In this document: positions 10,260-22,354 of the stretch, in pieces
Layout of the letters: every line of letters begins with the position of its first letter
Numbering within the stretch: position 1 is the first letter of the stretch
NCBI RefSeq assembly: GCF_023973825.1
Contig: NC_090127.1
Location: 1,784,501-1,848,500 of the forward strand
Source of the DNA: Plasmodium brasilianum
Taxonomy: Eukaryota; Apicomplexa; Aconoidasida; Haemosporida; Plasmodiidae
Reading direction: 5' to 3'
DNA: 64,000 nucleotides
Program-made: the position numbers and the translations under genes
Notes under the pieces: model-generated
Database searches by the model: none
Seen by the model: only the letters and a program-made list of their open reading frames with translations
What the model was told of the DNA's origin: nothing

Positions 10260-11436
10260 CTTTATAAAATTAGTAACGTAATACTGGATAATTAAAATTA
10301 AAGCATATTTTATGCCTTAAATAGAAAATAGGCGAATGTTATTAAATGAGGTGAGAAAAGGGGGGAATGGAAAATATATATTAAAGTTGTTAAGAAGGTA
10401 AAAAAAATAAAATATAAACAAAAAAAAAAATAAAATTGAGCGATAAAGGGGGAAAATGAAATAAAATAATAATAAAATAAAGCTAAAATAGAGTGAATAG
10501 GAAGATAAAATAAAATTAAAAGAAAATATTATTAAACAAAACAAAGGAAAATAAAAATGAATTAAACAAAACAGGGGACAATAAAATTGAGTTAAACTAA
10601 AAGAAAAATAAAGTTAAACTAAACAAAGAAAAATAAAGTTAAACTAAACAAAACAAGGGGAAATGAAGTTAAATTAAATTATATTTTATTACACAAAACA
10701 AAGGGATGTAAAATTAAAAGATATATTATCAAATATAAGCAAAACCGAAGAAATAATATATGCTACAAATAGAAAAAATTGAAAACTCTAAAAAGAAATC
10801 TTGTACGCAAATGAAGCGTTTTAAACAAACATTAAAGGGTTGTAATAATTAAAATAATGTATTATTGTATTTTTGTTCTCCAGAAATGAACTCCAATGCA
10901 TATGTGTACTATGGATGTACATGTATGTATATATATGAACAAATACGTTTACATATGTACGAACAGCCATACGCATTAAATTCAAAATATTAATATGATG
11001 CACATTTAAATGAAGGCACAATAACAACTTTGCATCTTTCCAGCGCAGAGTTTACATATGTCCAAACTCATTTTTCATTTGTGATAATTTACTTTCTACA
11101 TGTACAAGAGTCCTTGTGCAGAAATATATATAAGTACATTTATATATAAAAAGTAATATGTACGTATATTTGTAAACCTATCTATCTCTCTATCTATCTA
11201 TCTGTATGTATGTATGTATGTATCACAAATAACTTCCTCGCAGGGAAATACATTTTATTAAATTATCAAAAATTCTCTTTTTGATTCCCACCTATTTTCA
11301 AAAAGTGCGCTTATCCACCTCGTCATCCCTTTACCTTCTTCCGTTCTCTTCATATTCGTTTTGTAAACAAATTTTCTTTTTATAATATATTTGATGGCTT
11401 TTTTTTTTCTTTTTTTTGTGTATGTGTTTCGTAGCT
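10260..11436. other. Convergent intergenic region, purine-rich degenerate repeat
   Basis: This lies between two converging genes. Bases ~10430-10690 on the plus strand are A/G-rich and carry a degenerate repeat of GTTAAACTAAACAAA joined by AAAAATAAA spacers (several copies at ~10560-10680). TATC/TGTA microsatellites lie at ~11180-11225. No gene is supported. Confidence 0.6.
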
Positions 11437-14079
11437 TCATTCAGTTTTCGTTTGATCCATAATTTTTGTATTTTCTTCTGTCATGTTAACACTTGCACAC
11501 TCATTTGTGTTTCCACTGGCGTAATCATTTGTGTATCCATTAGCACATTCATTAGTGTTTTTACTAGCAGACTCATTAGATTTAATATCTTCTGCACATT
11601 TCATAAGATTATGCATTATACTATTTTTCAGAGAGGCACACATACAATCGGAGGGATGTTCGGATGTGGATTGTGGAATTAAATTGTTATTTATTTTCAT
11701 CTTATCGTATATTTCATTGCATAATCTAAAAGACAAGTTAAGTGCAACCTTACGGGGTAATTCGTTTAACAAAACAAATTTCAGTGTTCGTACTAATTCA
11801 TTAGCTGTATCTTCATCGCAATATTTAACTATATGTTTTATATTTTGTAAATACATTTTCGTATTTTTTAATTTTCTCTTCTTGTATACTTGCTCTAATT
11901 CTTCTGCACTTCTTAATAAACTTTGTTCGATATATATCCTTTTATTTTTTTGATCAAGAACTAATGGGAAGATTTTAAGGTATTCATAATTTTTAATTAT
12001 TTTTTTTAATTTCAATTTGTGGGTCTCATTTAAACATTTATTAATTAAAGCTCGGAAATGATTCATATCATCCATTTTTATTAATTTAAATTCCATATTA
12101 AAATGATATTTTAAATATATTATGGAAGCGCAAAAAAATCCGTAAAAAAAATGCAAAATAAGATTCTTTTCATTTTCACTTATACTCTCACTTAATATTT
12201 GAGAAATGTGTTCATTAAACACATAGTAGTACACAAATAAGTTTGGTTTTATCATTGATACAAATGTTATGAAGTTCCATACCATCAAATTCAGTAAGTA
12301 CATAGCAAGGGTAAAAAAAGTTTTAACATATAATTTATTTTTAAAAAAAAAATAAATTGGTACGTGTAACATTAATACTTCTATTATACTTTTAAATTCG
12401 AAACGGGACTTGCATGTGTATACTTCATATGTCTTTATATTAAAATCACACAATTTTATTATATTATTATCTTGTTTATCACTTTTTACATTTTTTTTAA
12501 TATTTTCATTTTTTGCATTTTTCAGTTCTTCCTTATTTTCACCAATCAATTTACGTCCTTTCATTATCATTTCTTTTATAAGTTCATCCAAGTTTTCACT
12601 AACAAGGATATTGTCATCATTGGACTTTTGCTCAGTCGCTTTGACACCTTTTTCCTCTTTACTCTGTTGTTTACTTCCTTCAATTTTTTCCATTTGTTCG
12701 ACATTTGTATTATCATTGTTTTGTTTCAGATTCTCTTCGCTTTTTTCTTGTTGTTCGGTATTTTCATTATCATTATTTTGTTCCACGTTTACTTCTCTTT
12801 TTTCTACTTGTTCGACAATTACATTATCATAATTTTGTTCCACACTTTCTTCTCTTTTTTCTTGTTGTTCGGTATTTTCATTATCATTATTTTGTTTCAC
12901 GTTTACTTCTCTTTTTTCTACTTGTTCGACAATTACATTATCATTATTTTGTTCCACACTTTCTTCCCTTTTTTCCATTTTTTTGGCATTTACATTATTA
13001 TTATTTTGTTTCATATCTTCTTTACTTTCTTCTAATTGCTCAAATTTTGCTTGATCAGCTGTAGGAGTCATTTCGTCGGCGCTTTTTCCCATTTGCTTGC
13101 TATTCACTTGAGTATCCTTACTGTTATTATTTTGTTGCACACTTGTTTTCTTATTAGAATTTTCATTTGATATGTTTAATAGTATAGTCCATAAAATTTT
13201 CAAAAGAATAAAAAGAAGGCTATTCCTGCTCTTTTCATTTTTCTTCTCGTCCTCTACTGTACTATTTATATGATTATTGTATAATAATTTTTCATTATTT
13301 AATACATGATTATGAAAATATACTATTCTAAACATATCGAATAAAGGGTTTCTCCTTGGCTTCACTACTATTACATTAGTATTATTATCATTCTTCTTAC
13401 CACTTTCACGTTGTTTTGCCTTAACATTATTATTAATAGCAGCTTCATGAGGATTAACATCTGTGTCTACATTAAATCTGAATCTAGTACCTTTTTTATT
13501 TTTTGGTTTCGTTTTTATATATTCTCTGAAGTTATATTTTGCTAACTCAAAGAAATAAATTAATAAGTTATGTTTATGTATACTTATGTTTTTTTCCTTT
13601 CCTCTAAAAATTCTGCTAATGTTTTTATAAAAAATATAGGAAGTAAATACTCCAAAAAGAAATGCTACGATAAGAGAACTACTAGTTTCTTCGTCACTTG
13701 AAAACAAATCAATATCATCTGATGTTAAGGAGTCACCATTTATAACATTAAAAAAGGACAAAGCATGATTTTGAATTAATTTTTTGCTACTTACATATAA
13801 ACGAAATAAATAAATTAAAAAAAGAACGGTTACGAAATAGTAAATATGGTAAATTATACTCTTAAACATATATTTAAAGGGACTAAAATATGCCTTCACA
13901 TCAACAAGGTAAAAATGTTTTGACAATCTATTAAGCAATTTATCATTTTGGAAAATGTCAGATTTAATTAGCTTATTAATTTTTTTTGTTGTTAAGTATG
14001 TTAATAAAACAAAGATGCAAATGTATATTTCTGCGTCTAATATCACGGTAAAAATGAAGTCTATCGTATCTTCTATCAT
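11437..14079 (-). CDS. Multi-span membrane protein with internal 19-residue repeats
   Basis: This 880-residue protein is uninterrupted from an ATG at 14079. Predicted membrane segments lie near residues 14-33, 74-95, 134-151 and ~284-300, then several between ~595 and 690 (HVPIYFFFKN…FTLAMYLLNLMVWNFITFV, FFYGFFCASIIYL). Between them (~320-505) is a hydrophilic loop of Asn/Glu/Lys repeats built on a 57-bp, 19-residue unit with the core EQxEKREVNVEQNNDN. The C-terminal 170 residues are helical and charged, then end in a short Asn/Thr/Ala-rich repeat (NECANGYTNDYASGNTNECA). I recognise no family; it looks like a conserved Plasmodium membrane protein, perhaps of an internal membrane since no signal peptide is seen. 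Confidence 0.7.
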   Translation of the reverse strand: MIEDTIDFIFTVILDAEIYICIFVLLTYLTTKKINKLIKSDIFQNDKLLNRLSKHFYLVDVKAYFSPFKYMFKSIIYHIYYFVTVLFLIYLFRLYVSSKKLIQNHALSFFNVINGDSLTSDDIDLFSSDEETSSSLIVAFLFGVFTSYIFYKNISRIFRGKEKNISIHKHNLLIYFFELAKYNFREYIKTKPKNKKGTRFRFNVDTDVNPHEAAINNNVKAKQRESGKKNDNNTNVIVVKPRRNPLFDMFRIVYFHNHVLNNEKLLYNNHINSTVEDEKKNEKSRNSLLFILLKILWTILLNISNENSNKKTSVQQNNNSKDTQVNSKQMGKSADEMTPTADQAKFEQLEESKEDMKQNNNNVNAKKMEKREESVEQNNDNVIVEQVEKREVNVKQNNDNENTEQQEKREESVEQNYDNVIVEQVEKREVNVEQNNDNENTEQQEKSEENLKQNNDNTNVEQMEKIEGSKQQSKEEKGVKATEQKSNDDNILVSENLDELIKEMIMKGRKLIGENKEELKNAKNENIKKNVKSDKQDNNIIKLCDFNIKTYEVYTCKSRFEFKSIIEVLMLHVPIYFFFKNKLYVKTFFTLAMYLLNLMVWNFITFVSMIKPNLFVYYYVFNEHISQILSESISENEKNLILHFFYGFFCASIIYLKYHFNMEFKLIKMDDMNHFRALINKCLNETHKLKLKKIIKNYEYLKIFPLVLDQKNKRIYIEQSLLRSAEELEQVYKKRKLKNTKMYLQNIKHIVKYCDEDTANELVRTLKFVLLNELPRKVALNLSFRLCNEIYDKMKINNNLIPQSTSEHPSDCMCASLKNSIMHNLMKCAEDIKSNESASKNTNECANGYTNDYASGNTNECASVNMTEENTKIMDQTKTE
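12690..13030 (-). repeat. 57-bp tandem repeat inside the membrane-protein gene
   Basis: About six degenerate copies of a 57-bp unit encode NNDNxxxEQxEKREExVEQ-type 19-mers. Two unit types (one with VNV, one with ESV) alternate, so the DNA shows a higher-order period of about 114 bp. Reading frames on the opposite strand across this tract are by-products of the repeat. Confidence 0.75.
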
Positions 14080-16213
14080 TTTTTAAAACGACGTATATTG
14101 TTACATTTAAAATATGTTATATGATTACAACTCATTTTTTTTGAACTGCTTTATTCTACCCTTACTGCTCATAAAAATTTTCTGCTTATCGTGTACATGA
14201 ATAGGTACGTATACAAATAAATATACATATATAATATAAATTAGCTGCCTATAACAACCGTTATATGAATTCTAATTTCTATATACTTTCCTTAGCCCTG
14301 TGTGGCTACTTTTTTATTACTACTCTTTCTTATTTTGAATATACAAATTTTGAATTCTTTCGTATATTTATTTTGTTTTTTTTATTTTAAATTTTATTTT
14401 CTTTTTTCTTTTTTTTCTGTTTTCTTTGTTTTATTTTTCTTTTGCTTTATTTACTCACCGATTTCTTTTCTATTTTCTTTTTTTATTTTTTACTTTTTTT
14501 TATAATTTTGTTTAATTTTTTTAATCTTTTTGTACGCAGCAATAGATTTGTGGAATAAAAACACTTATAACGTTTTTTATGCAATAATGTTGAAGCAAAC
14601 ATTCAGAAGTGAACATTTATTCCTTTGTAAAAATTCTATTTGTCATCTTTTCAAATATAAAAAAGTTGAATTTCATGAATAATAATACTATTTTTTTTAA
14701 GTACATATTATAATATGTATATATATACATTGATGTTACTATCGAATCTTCAATGAGGTCGAAAAAATGATGAATATATGCTTCCAATTATAACGAGACT
14801 CTTTCTCTTGGTGAGTATTTTTTTTAACACTATATATAAATATAACAACCGTCCATTACGAAATAATTCATTGTTATAAATAAGCTTTTTACATGTTGGC
14901 TCTATTAAACAAAATTAGAATATTATTTATATAATGTGTTTTTTTTTTAGTTATATTTTTAAAGGCATTTTTTCTATATTTTTTTTAATTTATGTTGTAA
15001 AAAATATATATGCAACTATGTATAAAAAAATTATATTACCTATATATTAGTGTATATATACCTTTCATTTAAAAATTTCTTAATTTTATAAACTTGCTAA
15101 TTATTCCATTTTATAATTGTTTGCATATAATCATATAATCCATTTTATTTTTCCTTTTTGCTCATAATCCTTTTTTTTTTTTTTTTTCCTTTTCAAAATC
15201 GAATATAATATTTTTATTATTTTTATTTTGTTTAATATTTGATTGTAATCATTTTATGTATATATGAGGTATTTAAGGTTAAAATTATAAAACGAGATTT
15301 TTTCTTTTAATTTGCTATAACAGAATTTTACTAAGTATTATTAAAAATGTATAAAATAACATTAAATAGAAAATTAATAAAAATATAACAGAAAAAAAAA
15401 TAATTTATTTTATATAAATTTTTTCATGTAAGAATTTTAAGAAATTTTTTTTTTTTTCTTTTTTATTTAAAAAAAAAAGGAGAAAGAAAAAATCTCTTAC
15501 CTGCTTTTTTTTTTTTTTTTTTATAGTAATACTATAAAAATAAACAAATTGTGATTGTGCAAGGTTCAAATTTTATTAAAAAAAAGAAATAAACAAAAAT
15601 ATTAAGAAAAAATCAAAATTGAATAGCAGTAAAAATTAAAAAAAGGCAGAAGGCAAACAAAGCTTTTATTATATAAAATATAATAAGAAAAAAAGGCTCG
15701 TTCCTTCTTAAATTTTGAATATATATATTATAAATTATACTAAAGGTGTAGAAAATAAATTGGGGGAAACGGTTAAAAGCGAACAGTATAAATTATTGTA
15801 TACATACATGCATATATATATATATATACATATATAAACAGTATGTTATGGATAAGTGTGCATGTACATTGCAAAATGTAAAAAAAAAAATTAACAAAAA
15901 AAAGTTATAATTGAAAAGAAAAAAAAATAAGATACATAGAACTTCATAATTCTAGGGATAATAATTTAACGTATAATAAATAACAACAAAAAGAAATTTT
16001 CAAATTTACCAAAAAGGGGTAATAAAATTGTAAAAGTTGTACATGTAATGTAATATATGCACATGTATTAAATATGTACATATGAATGTACGTATGAATG
16101 TACGTATGAATGTACGTATGAATATACGTATATGTGTGTGCATATGCGTACGTATTATGTAGTATGTACTGTGTATATATACACATGCTTAGACACACAG
16201 TCATGTGTGGCTC
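14080..16213. other. Intergenic region, AT-rich
   Basis: This 2.1-kb stretch holds the presumed promoter of the membrane-protein gene and the 3' flank of the RtcB gene. It is nearly all A/T with poly(T) runs at ~15171-15187 and ~15506-15523. A 12-bp tandem repeat (GAATGTACGTAT) occurs at 16084-16131: three exact copies plus one variant. No gene is seen. Confidence 0.6.
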
Positions 16214-17770
16214 TTAAAACCCTTTAATATTAATGAGAGGAAGCAGCCTTTTAACTATATGTAGTAGTGTATCTTGATTTTTTAAAATATCTTTTAAATT
16301 TTTATACGCTTGTGGTGCCTCATCTCGAATTTTGTTATTTGTGTCACACCTTATTCCCTTCATAATATTAACAAAATCGTTTTGATTAATAACCTTTTTT
16401 GCCTTAGATCTACTAAGCACTCTACCACATCCATGAGAACAGGAGTTATAAGATAGAGTGCTTCCTTTTCCTTTTACTATATATGAACCAACTTTCATAT
16501 TACCTGGAATAATACCTAGTTCATCTTTTTTAGATGATGTTGCTCCTTTTCTTGTAACATACATGTATTCCTTTTTAATTTCATTATTATCAACATATGA
16601 AACTAATTCATGATTGCAAAAATTGTGATGTATATTTATCAAACTCTCCCAATTTAATGGGCATTTTACTTCTTCATAAATAATCTTTTCAATTATTTTC
16701 ATCATATATATTCTGTTATATTTTGCATACTCTAAACATAACTTCATGTCTTTTAAATAATTCCTTCCATGTTTCTTTCTCAAATCAAGATAGGCCAGAT
16801 CATTTTTTTTCATATTGCTCTCTTCACTAGCAAGTTCATCATAAAACTCTGCTGTTGTTTTCCCTAAGTTTCTACTTCCTGAATGTATTAAAATGTATAT
16901 ATCTGATTCTCCTAGGGAATGACAAGTTTCAGGGCTCTCAGCTGATGCTTCATTATAAGTGTTCCTTCCGCAACTATTGTTATTTCTACTTATAGTATTA
17001 ACTGACGACCTGTTATTAAGCCCCACCTCTTCTGCACAAGCTGTAGATGCGTCATATGCAATTTCAATAAAATGATTCCCCCCTCCAAGGGAACCCATCT
17101 GCTTGAAATGCTTTGATTTAATTATATCATTTATATTATTACTGGCATATTTACTTATTAAATTATCAAGCACTTTTTTAGAATCCAAAACTTCCTTATC
17201 ATGAGAGTCGAAACCTAATGGAATGCTACTTTTTATTTTATTATATAAACTATTTATAACCTTATCGTTTAGGTGTTTTTTTTTTAAGTTATTAATTTTT
17301 ACACATAATATGCCACACCCTATATCAACACCTACGCCATTAGGTATAATAAAATTTTTTGTCAAAAACACAGAGCCTATTATTATTCCTTTCCCTAAAT
17401 GTACGTCTGGCAATATAGCTACATGCCCTTTTATAATTTTCAAGCTAGCCAAATTTTTAATTTGATTTAAACAAGCATCATCAATTTCGTTAGTATATGC
17501 TAAAATATCATTTGAATTTTCGAAATTTAATAAATATGGAGGTTTCCTAGCATTATTAAATCCTCTCTCACTAATTCCATAATATTCTTCTACACTATTA
17601 TTATTAACTGAGCAGATATTTGTTAATCTTTTTTTTAGAAATTTTAAACTATTTTCGCTTCTTTTTGTTGGATGGAAAACAGTACCTTTTATATAACATA
17701 TTCGGAACATGCTATTTATTGAACCAAAAGGAATGAAGTTAAACATAAGTGCGATTAACAAAAATTTCAT
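16214..17770 (-). CDS. rtcB: RtcB-type RNA ligase with N-terminal hydrophobic leader
   Basis: The 518-residue protein carries all RtcB landmarks: LPDVHLGKGIIIGSV (~120), NGVGVDIGCGI with metal-binding Cys152, GSLGGGNHFIEI with Asn232/His233, ILIHSGSR with His296, NIHHNF with His381/382, TRKGAT (~406) and SCSHGCGR with the guanylylated His446, ending in KRLLPLINIKG. RtcB joins a 2',3'-cyclic phosphate or 3'-phosphate RNA end to a 5'-OH using GTP and Mn2+, as in tRNA splicing and RNA repair. The signatures and length resemble the shorter bacterial form. Residues 1-16 (MKFLLIALMFNFIPFG) are hydrophobic and followed by a basic stretch, so secretory or apicoplast targeting is possible. A ~50-residue low-complexity insert (~241-290) sits between GGGNHF and HSGSR. 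The start is the ATG at 17770. Confidence 0.9.
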   Translation of the reverse strand: MKFLLIALMFNFIPFGSINSMFRICYIKGTVFHPTKRSENSLKFLKKRLTNICSVNNNSVEEYYGISERGFNNARKPPYLLNFENSNDILAYTNEIDDACLNQIKNLASLKIIKGHVAILPDVHLGKGIIIGSVFLTKNFIIPNGVGVDIGCGILCVKINNLKKKHLNDKVINSLYNKIKSSIPLGFDSHDKEVLDSKKVLDNLISKYASNNINDIIKSKHFKQMGSLGGGNHFIEIAYDASTACAEEVGLNNRSSVNTISRNNNSCGRNTYNEASAESPETCHSLGESDIYILIHSGSRNLGKTTAEFYDELASEESNMKKNDLAYLDLRKKHGRNYLKDMKLCLEYAKYNRIYMMKIIEKIIYEEVKCPLNWESLINIHHNFCNHELVSYVDNNEIKKEYMYVTRKGATSSKKDELGIIPGNMKVGSYIVKGKGSTLSYNSCSHGCGRVLSRSKAKKVINQNDFVNIMKGIRCDTNNKIRDEAPQAYKNLKDILKNQDTLLHIVKRLLPLINIKGF

Positions 17771-18887
17771 GTTATATGATCATTCTGGAGACGTATTTAT
17801 AAAATTACAAAAAAAAAAAAAAAAAAATTCTTAAAATATGTACCCTATAAATGAGTATACGAATCATTTTTTGTTATATAGATATATTGCTTTTATTTTT
17901 TTTCTTCTTAAAAATTCATGATACTATAAAGCGAAAAGAAAAAGTTCAAAAATAGTATTTAATTTTTCTATTAATTTATGGGATATTTTAACGAATATGT
18001 ACTATATGCACCGTGTGTACGTACATAAATATGTATGTATATATAAATGCACACGATACGTTACATTTTTTTTTTTTTTTTTTAATTATCATCTTGATAA
18101 GAAACATAGAAAGTTTGCATTATTCATTGTAAACAACACAAGTTTAAACCTCCATTAGAGTAAAAGGCGTCCTATGAAATTTCTATTTTATGCCTTTTAT
18201 TTACTTCCCCACCACACACCGTACAGCTTGCAAAACGGAAACAAAAAAAAAAAAGAAAAATACATATGCTACATCTGCTGTAAAAAAGTGCTACTACTTT
18301 GTAATATATAAAGAAAATGTATTTATCACATCTGATAGACTGACAGGGCGGATGTTCCTACATAATGATAATTTTTTTTTTTTTTTCCCATCTTTTATAT
18401 ATTTTGTTATATTTTTCATTACTTGTCATTTTTACATAATTAAATTGTTATAAGCTTTAACAATGTTTTTATAAAAAATAAAAAACTACTGTAAAAGGAG
18501 TTCAATGGTAAAAGGAAGCTATGGAAAAATGAGGAAAATGGAAAATGGAAATACGAGAAAAAAAATTGCGTATAAAAGTGGAGAACTGGATAAGGTAGAA
18601 ATTTGTCCGGAACGAAGTAAATAATTGGGAATAAGGAGAAAGTGTTTATATGTATAAAAATACATACACGGACAAATATATGCGCAAAAATATATATACG
18701 CACATATATATATGCAAAAATACATACACGAACATTTATATGTGCAAAAATACATATATGCACAAATGCCCGTAAGGACATATGTATGTACAAATGCATA
18801 TTCCATTATACATATCTTCACGCGCATACGAAAATATGTTCCGCTGTTTGTTCAGGTATAAATTTTCTAAGAAACAAACCTCTACAT
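17771..18887. other. Intergenic region
   Basis: This holds the RtcB upstream region and the 3' flank of the beta-propeller gene (both minus strand). Poly(A)/(T) runs lie at 17811-17826, 18068-18083 and 18371-18386. A degenerate ~30-36 bp repeat around 18650-18780 contains TGCAAAAATACATA blocks. No gene is supported. Confidence 0.55.
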
Positions 18888-20414
18888 TTATGTCAAGGAA
18901 AGAATAACACGTTCTCCGATATCACTAAAATCGTCTACAAGAACACGTTTCAACAAGGCTGTTGTTAATGAAAATTCGAGTAATTTATTTTTCTTCTGAG
19001 AAACAACAAATAGAGAATCTTGATAAATAGTTATGCCTGCAACATGTTTAAGTAAAGGATGTTTAATAACCTTTATAAGTTCAAAATTATTAACATCATA
19101 TTCTTTTATATCATGGGTTTTTGAACTACCAACCAAAATATGATTATTTGTACTATCAAATAAAATAGATATAGGGGAAAAAACAGGAATAATTTTAATT
19201 AAATTAAAATCCTTATCATATATTTGAACTCCTGCTTGTTTATTTGAAACATAGCATTTGCCTAAATTGTCAAAATCTATGCCACGAATTTCATCATTAT
19301 TATTAAGTTTAACTACTAATCCGTCAGATAATCCCTTATATGAATTTATGGATTGACCTAATTTCCCACTATCAATATGAAATCTTAAAACAGTACCTGT
19401 GTTTTGTGAACTTATATAAAAGTAGTCATTATTTTTTTTTATACCATATGGATGAATCATAAAAGGGTTAGTCTTCGCGTCTTGGCTAATAAACGTAGAG
19501 ATATATTCTCTTCTATTTGATAATTCAGATATACTACTTGAAAATTGAAATATTTTAGAATTATCCTTATACGAATCAGTTACATATAAATTATTTCCAT
19601 GAATTAATAATCCTCTCAAACTAATGCAATTAAAAAATTTTCCACCTTCCTCAAATGGAAGTAATATAGAACCTAAGTAATATCCATCTCTCGAAAATTT
19701 GCATATATTATGTACTGAATTTTTTTTTTTTCCTCCATGATAAGTTACATATAGATAGGGTTGTTCATTGATTAACGTTTTCAATTTGCTTATATCAGCT
19801 GCCACTAACTCATGTAAGTGATTTTGAATAAAAAAATTTCCATTTATATATATACCTTTGTAAGTTCTAGGTAAACAATTTAAGTCTTGTAATATCATAA
19901 AATTATTCAAAAACTCGTAAAACGTATTTATTTCCTTTCCTTTTATTATTTCTAAAAATTTATATAAAAGTAAATTTTTTTCTACTTCACTCCTTTCTTT
20001 TTTTTCAAAATAGGAAAATAAAATATCTTTATATGTGTTTTTGGAATATTTATAATTTTTTATATTCTCCTCTTGATAATTTTCATTTAATTCTTCTTCA
20101 CCAATATCAGATAAATTAAAACCCCATTTTTCTAACTTGGTGTACACTAATTCTTTGCTATTTGGTGGAAAGCCTAATGAGTTAAACAACTGCATTGTAT
20201 CTTCATTAATAGGCATCATTAAAAATTTGTTTGCACTATTACTATTACTTTTTATAAACAACGTAACAACTAATATACTTATAATTGATATACCTATTCT
20301 TATAATAATGTGCAAGAACTTGCTTTTAGGCATTTCATAATTTACATAGTCCTTATCGTAATAAACTCTTCTTTCGAATGGGTATTCATCCTTGTTTAAC
20401 AAGCTGCATTCCAT
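18888..20414 (-). CDS. Type II membrane protein with beta-propeller (NHL/SMP-30-like) domain
   Basis: This 508-residue protein has an N-terminal ~32-residue cytoplasmic tail, a single hydrophobic segment at about residues 33-54 (HIIIRIGISIISILVVTLF), a helical region to ~190, and then repeated beta-strand blades: GSILLPFEEGG, GLLIHGNNLYVTDSYKDN, HPYGIKKNNDYFYISSQNTG, IRGIDFDNLGKCYVSNKQ, PISILFDSTNNHILVGSS and VAGITIYQDSLFVVSQ. The pattern (residue near a start of a strand, G-I/L, D/N, then YVT/YISS/VVSQ) is that of NHL or SMP-30-type six-bladed propellers. No catalytic residues can be named. With no cleavable signal, the propeller would face the lumen or outside. The gene reads as one exon from the ATG at 20414. 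Confidence 0.65.
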   Translation of the reverse strand: MECSLLNKDEYPFERRVYYDKDYVNYEMPKSKFLHIIIRIGISIISILVVTLFIKSNSNSANKFLMMPINEDTMQLFNSLGFPPNSKELVYTKLEKWGFNLSDIGEEELNENYQEENIKNYKYSKNTYKDILFSYFEKKERSEVEKNLLLYKFLEIIKGKEINTFYEFLNNFMILQDLNCLPRTYKGIYINGNFFIQNHLHELVAADISKLKTLINEQPYLYVTYHGGKKKNSVHNICKFSRDGYYLGSILLPFEEGGKFFNCISLRGLLIHGNNLYVTDSYKDNSKIFQFSSSISELSNRREYISTFISQDAKTNPFMIHPYGIKKNNDYFYISSQNTGTVLRFHIDSGKLGQSINSYKGLSDGLVVKLNNNDEIRGIDFDNLGKCYVSNKQAGVQIYDKDFNLIKIIPVFSPISILFDSTNNHILVGSSKTHDIKEYDVNNFELIKVIKHPLLKHVAGITIYQDSLFVVSQKKNKLLEFSLTTALLKRVLVDDFSDIGERVILSLT

Positions 20415-21864
20415 AGTGCTATAAGCTATGTGTATACCTTTGTTCGCGCAGACAACAAAATGTGCGAAGTGGGTATATTTACTTACAGTGTAAAAATAGT
20501 TCTGTAGCTACACTATTATATGTTACTATGTAATAATTCGCACTTATGTGATAGTTTAATTAGGTAATTGTTCGGCGAACACTTTTACTTTTTGCGCACA
20601 ATTTTATTATACAAAAAAGCGGAGTATCTATGTACTCATAATTACCTTTTATTAAGAACTGCAGCACTATGAAGAAAATGTTTATGACAACTTATAAATA
20701 AATTAACCAACTAATTTTTTTCTTTTTTTTTTTTTAAATTAACATGCTCAAGAATGTGTTAACGAAATTATCCTTAAAAAATGTGTTTATACCTTATATG
20801 TGAGTATAGCGATATAGTGCTATTTTTTTATTTTTATTTTGTGAATTGTTCGAAAATATGGAACATCCACATTTTTGCATAATTGCTCTCTTTTTTATTA
20901 TAATATCCTATTTTTTCCTTTTTTTTTCTTTTTTTGTTCTTTTGTTCTTTTTATGTTTGTTTTTTTTTTTTTTTTCACATTTTACTTTTACTTTATTATA
21001 GGACTATTTTCATATTTTGCAATTTGGTTCTTATAAGTTTCCGACCATTTATCAGTTTACACATGAATTTTTTAATTCTTTTTACATGTATAAAAAAAAT
21101 AAAAATAAAATAATGTAAAAACGGAAAAGGAAAAGCTTATTTTCCCATCCTTGTAAACTTTTAAGAATATCAAAAATATATAGCACTGTTAAAAAACAGA
21201 AAAATACACATAAATAATTATGAAGAGATCTAGGTAAAATTGTGCAAAACTTATATGAGAAGGATTCTTCAAATGAATAAAGAGGTGTATAAACACAAAA
21301 TTCTTAAAATAGCAGTCCCATAAGTATATACATTTGTACGTACGAAGCAGCATTATGTTATCTTTTCAGTAAATTGTTTATCAAATAAATTTATCTTTAG
21401 AGTATGATTTTAAGTGTGCAATGTTCGTTCTATTTTCTTTCTATTATGGCAAATATGGTCTTTTTTTTTTCTTTTTTTTTTTAAAATTAATATATAAACA
21501 TGATTTAAATGCATTTTTATCGTAGTGATCATAATGTTAAAATAGTGTTAAACGGATAACATAGAACGTATTATCAAATGCATATTCTAAGATGGAACGG
21601 AATATGATAAGGTTATTTATATGTATACAACATACACATATTTATATATACATATACACATATGTATATATATATAATTATATATATATACATCTCCATT
21701 TACGCTTGCACATTAATCAGCAAAAGTATATAGAACATATATATGGCTGTTTAACATTACACATGGTGTTTACATTGGGTAAATAATACTTTATTAGAAA
21801 ATAGACGTTTTTACGTAATGCTAAAAGGGGAGAAAATATATATTATATGCATACAAGTACATAA

Positions 21865-21904
<40 letters not shown>

Positions 21905-22266
21905 CAGATAAAATTTCATTTTCCAGTTTATTGCCCGTTCTTTTTAATAACCATTATTCTTATTATAATTATCCCCTATCAGATTGAAAACTACTCACTT
22001 ATGACGCTCACCCACTTTATATATATTTTCTTTTAAAAGATTAAAAGTAATATAAGTTAAAGTGTTGCCGTTTTCTTTTCTCATCATGTGGAAATTTTTT
22101 AAATAACCAAATAAATTATAATGGTTTCTTAAATGAAGGGGAATATCATTATTATAAATCTTTAAATTTGGAAAAAGCTCAAGTTAATGAAATAACATCT
22201 AGAACATTTATAAAATATTATAAATCATGTAACTGCTTTTTTCCTATTTTTTTCCTCCTTTTTTCT

Positions 22267-22354
22267 TATTTTTTCCCTATTTTTTTCGTATTTTTTCCCT
22301 ATTTTTTTCGTATTTTTTCCCTATTTTATTCGTAATTTTTCCCTATCTTTTTCC
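22267..22354. repeat. 22-bp pyrimidine-rich tandem repeat
   Basis: About four copies of a 22-bp unit containing TTTTTTCCCTATTTTTTTCG. The first two copies are exact, the later ones drift. The plus strand is almost purely T/C, so the minus-strand transcript would be purine-rich. Confidence 0.75.

Noticed and set aside
12410..13064. Long plus-strand frames opposite the membrane-protein repeat
   Set aside because: They mirror the 57-bp repeat and read as Phe/Leu/His-rich strings with no start context.
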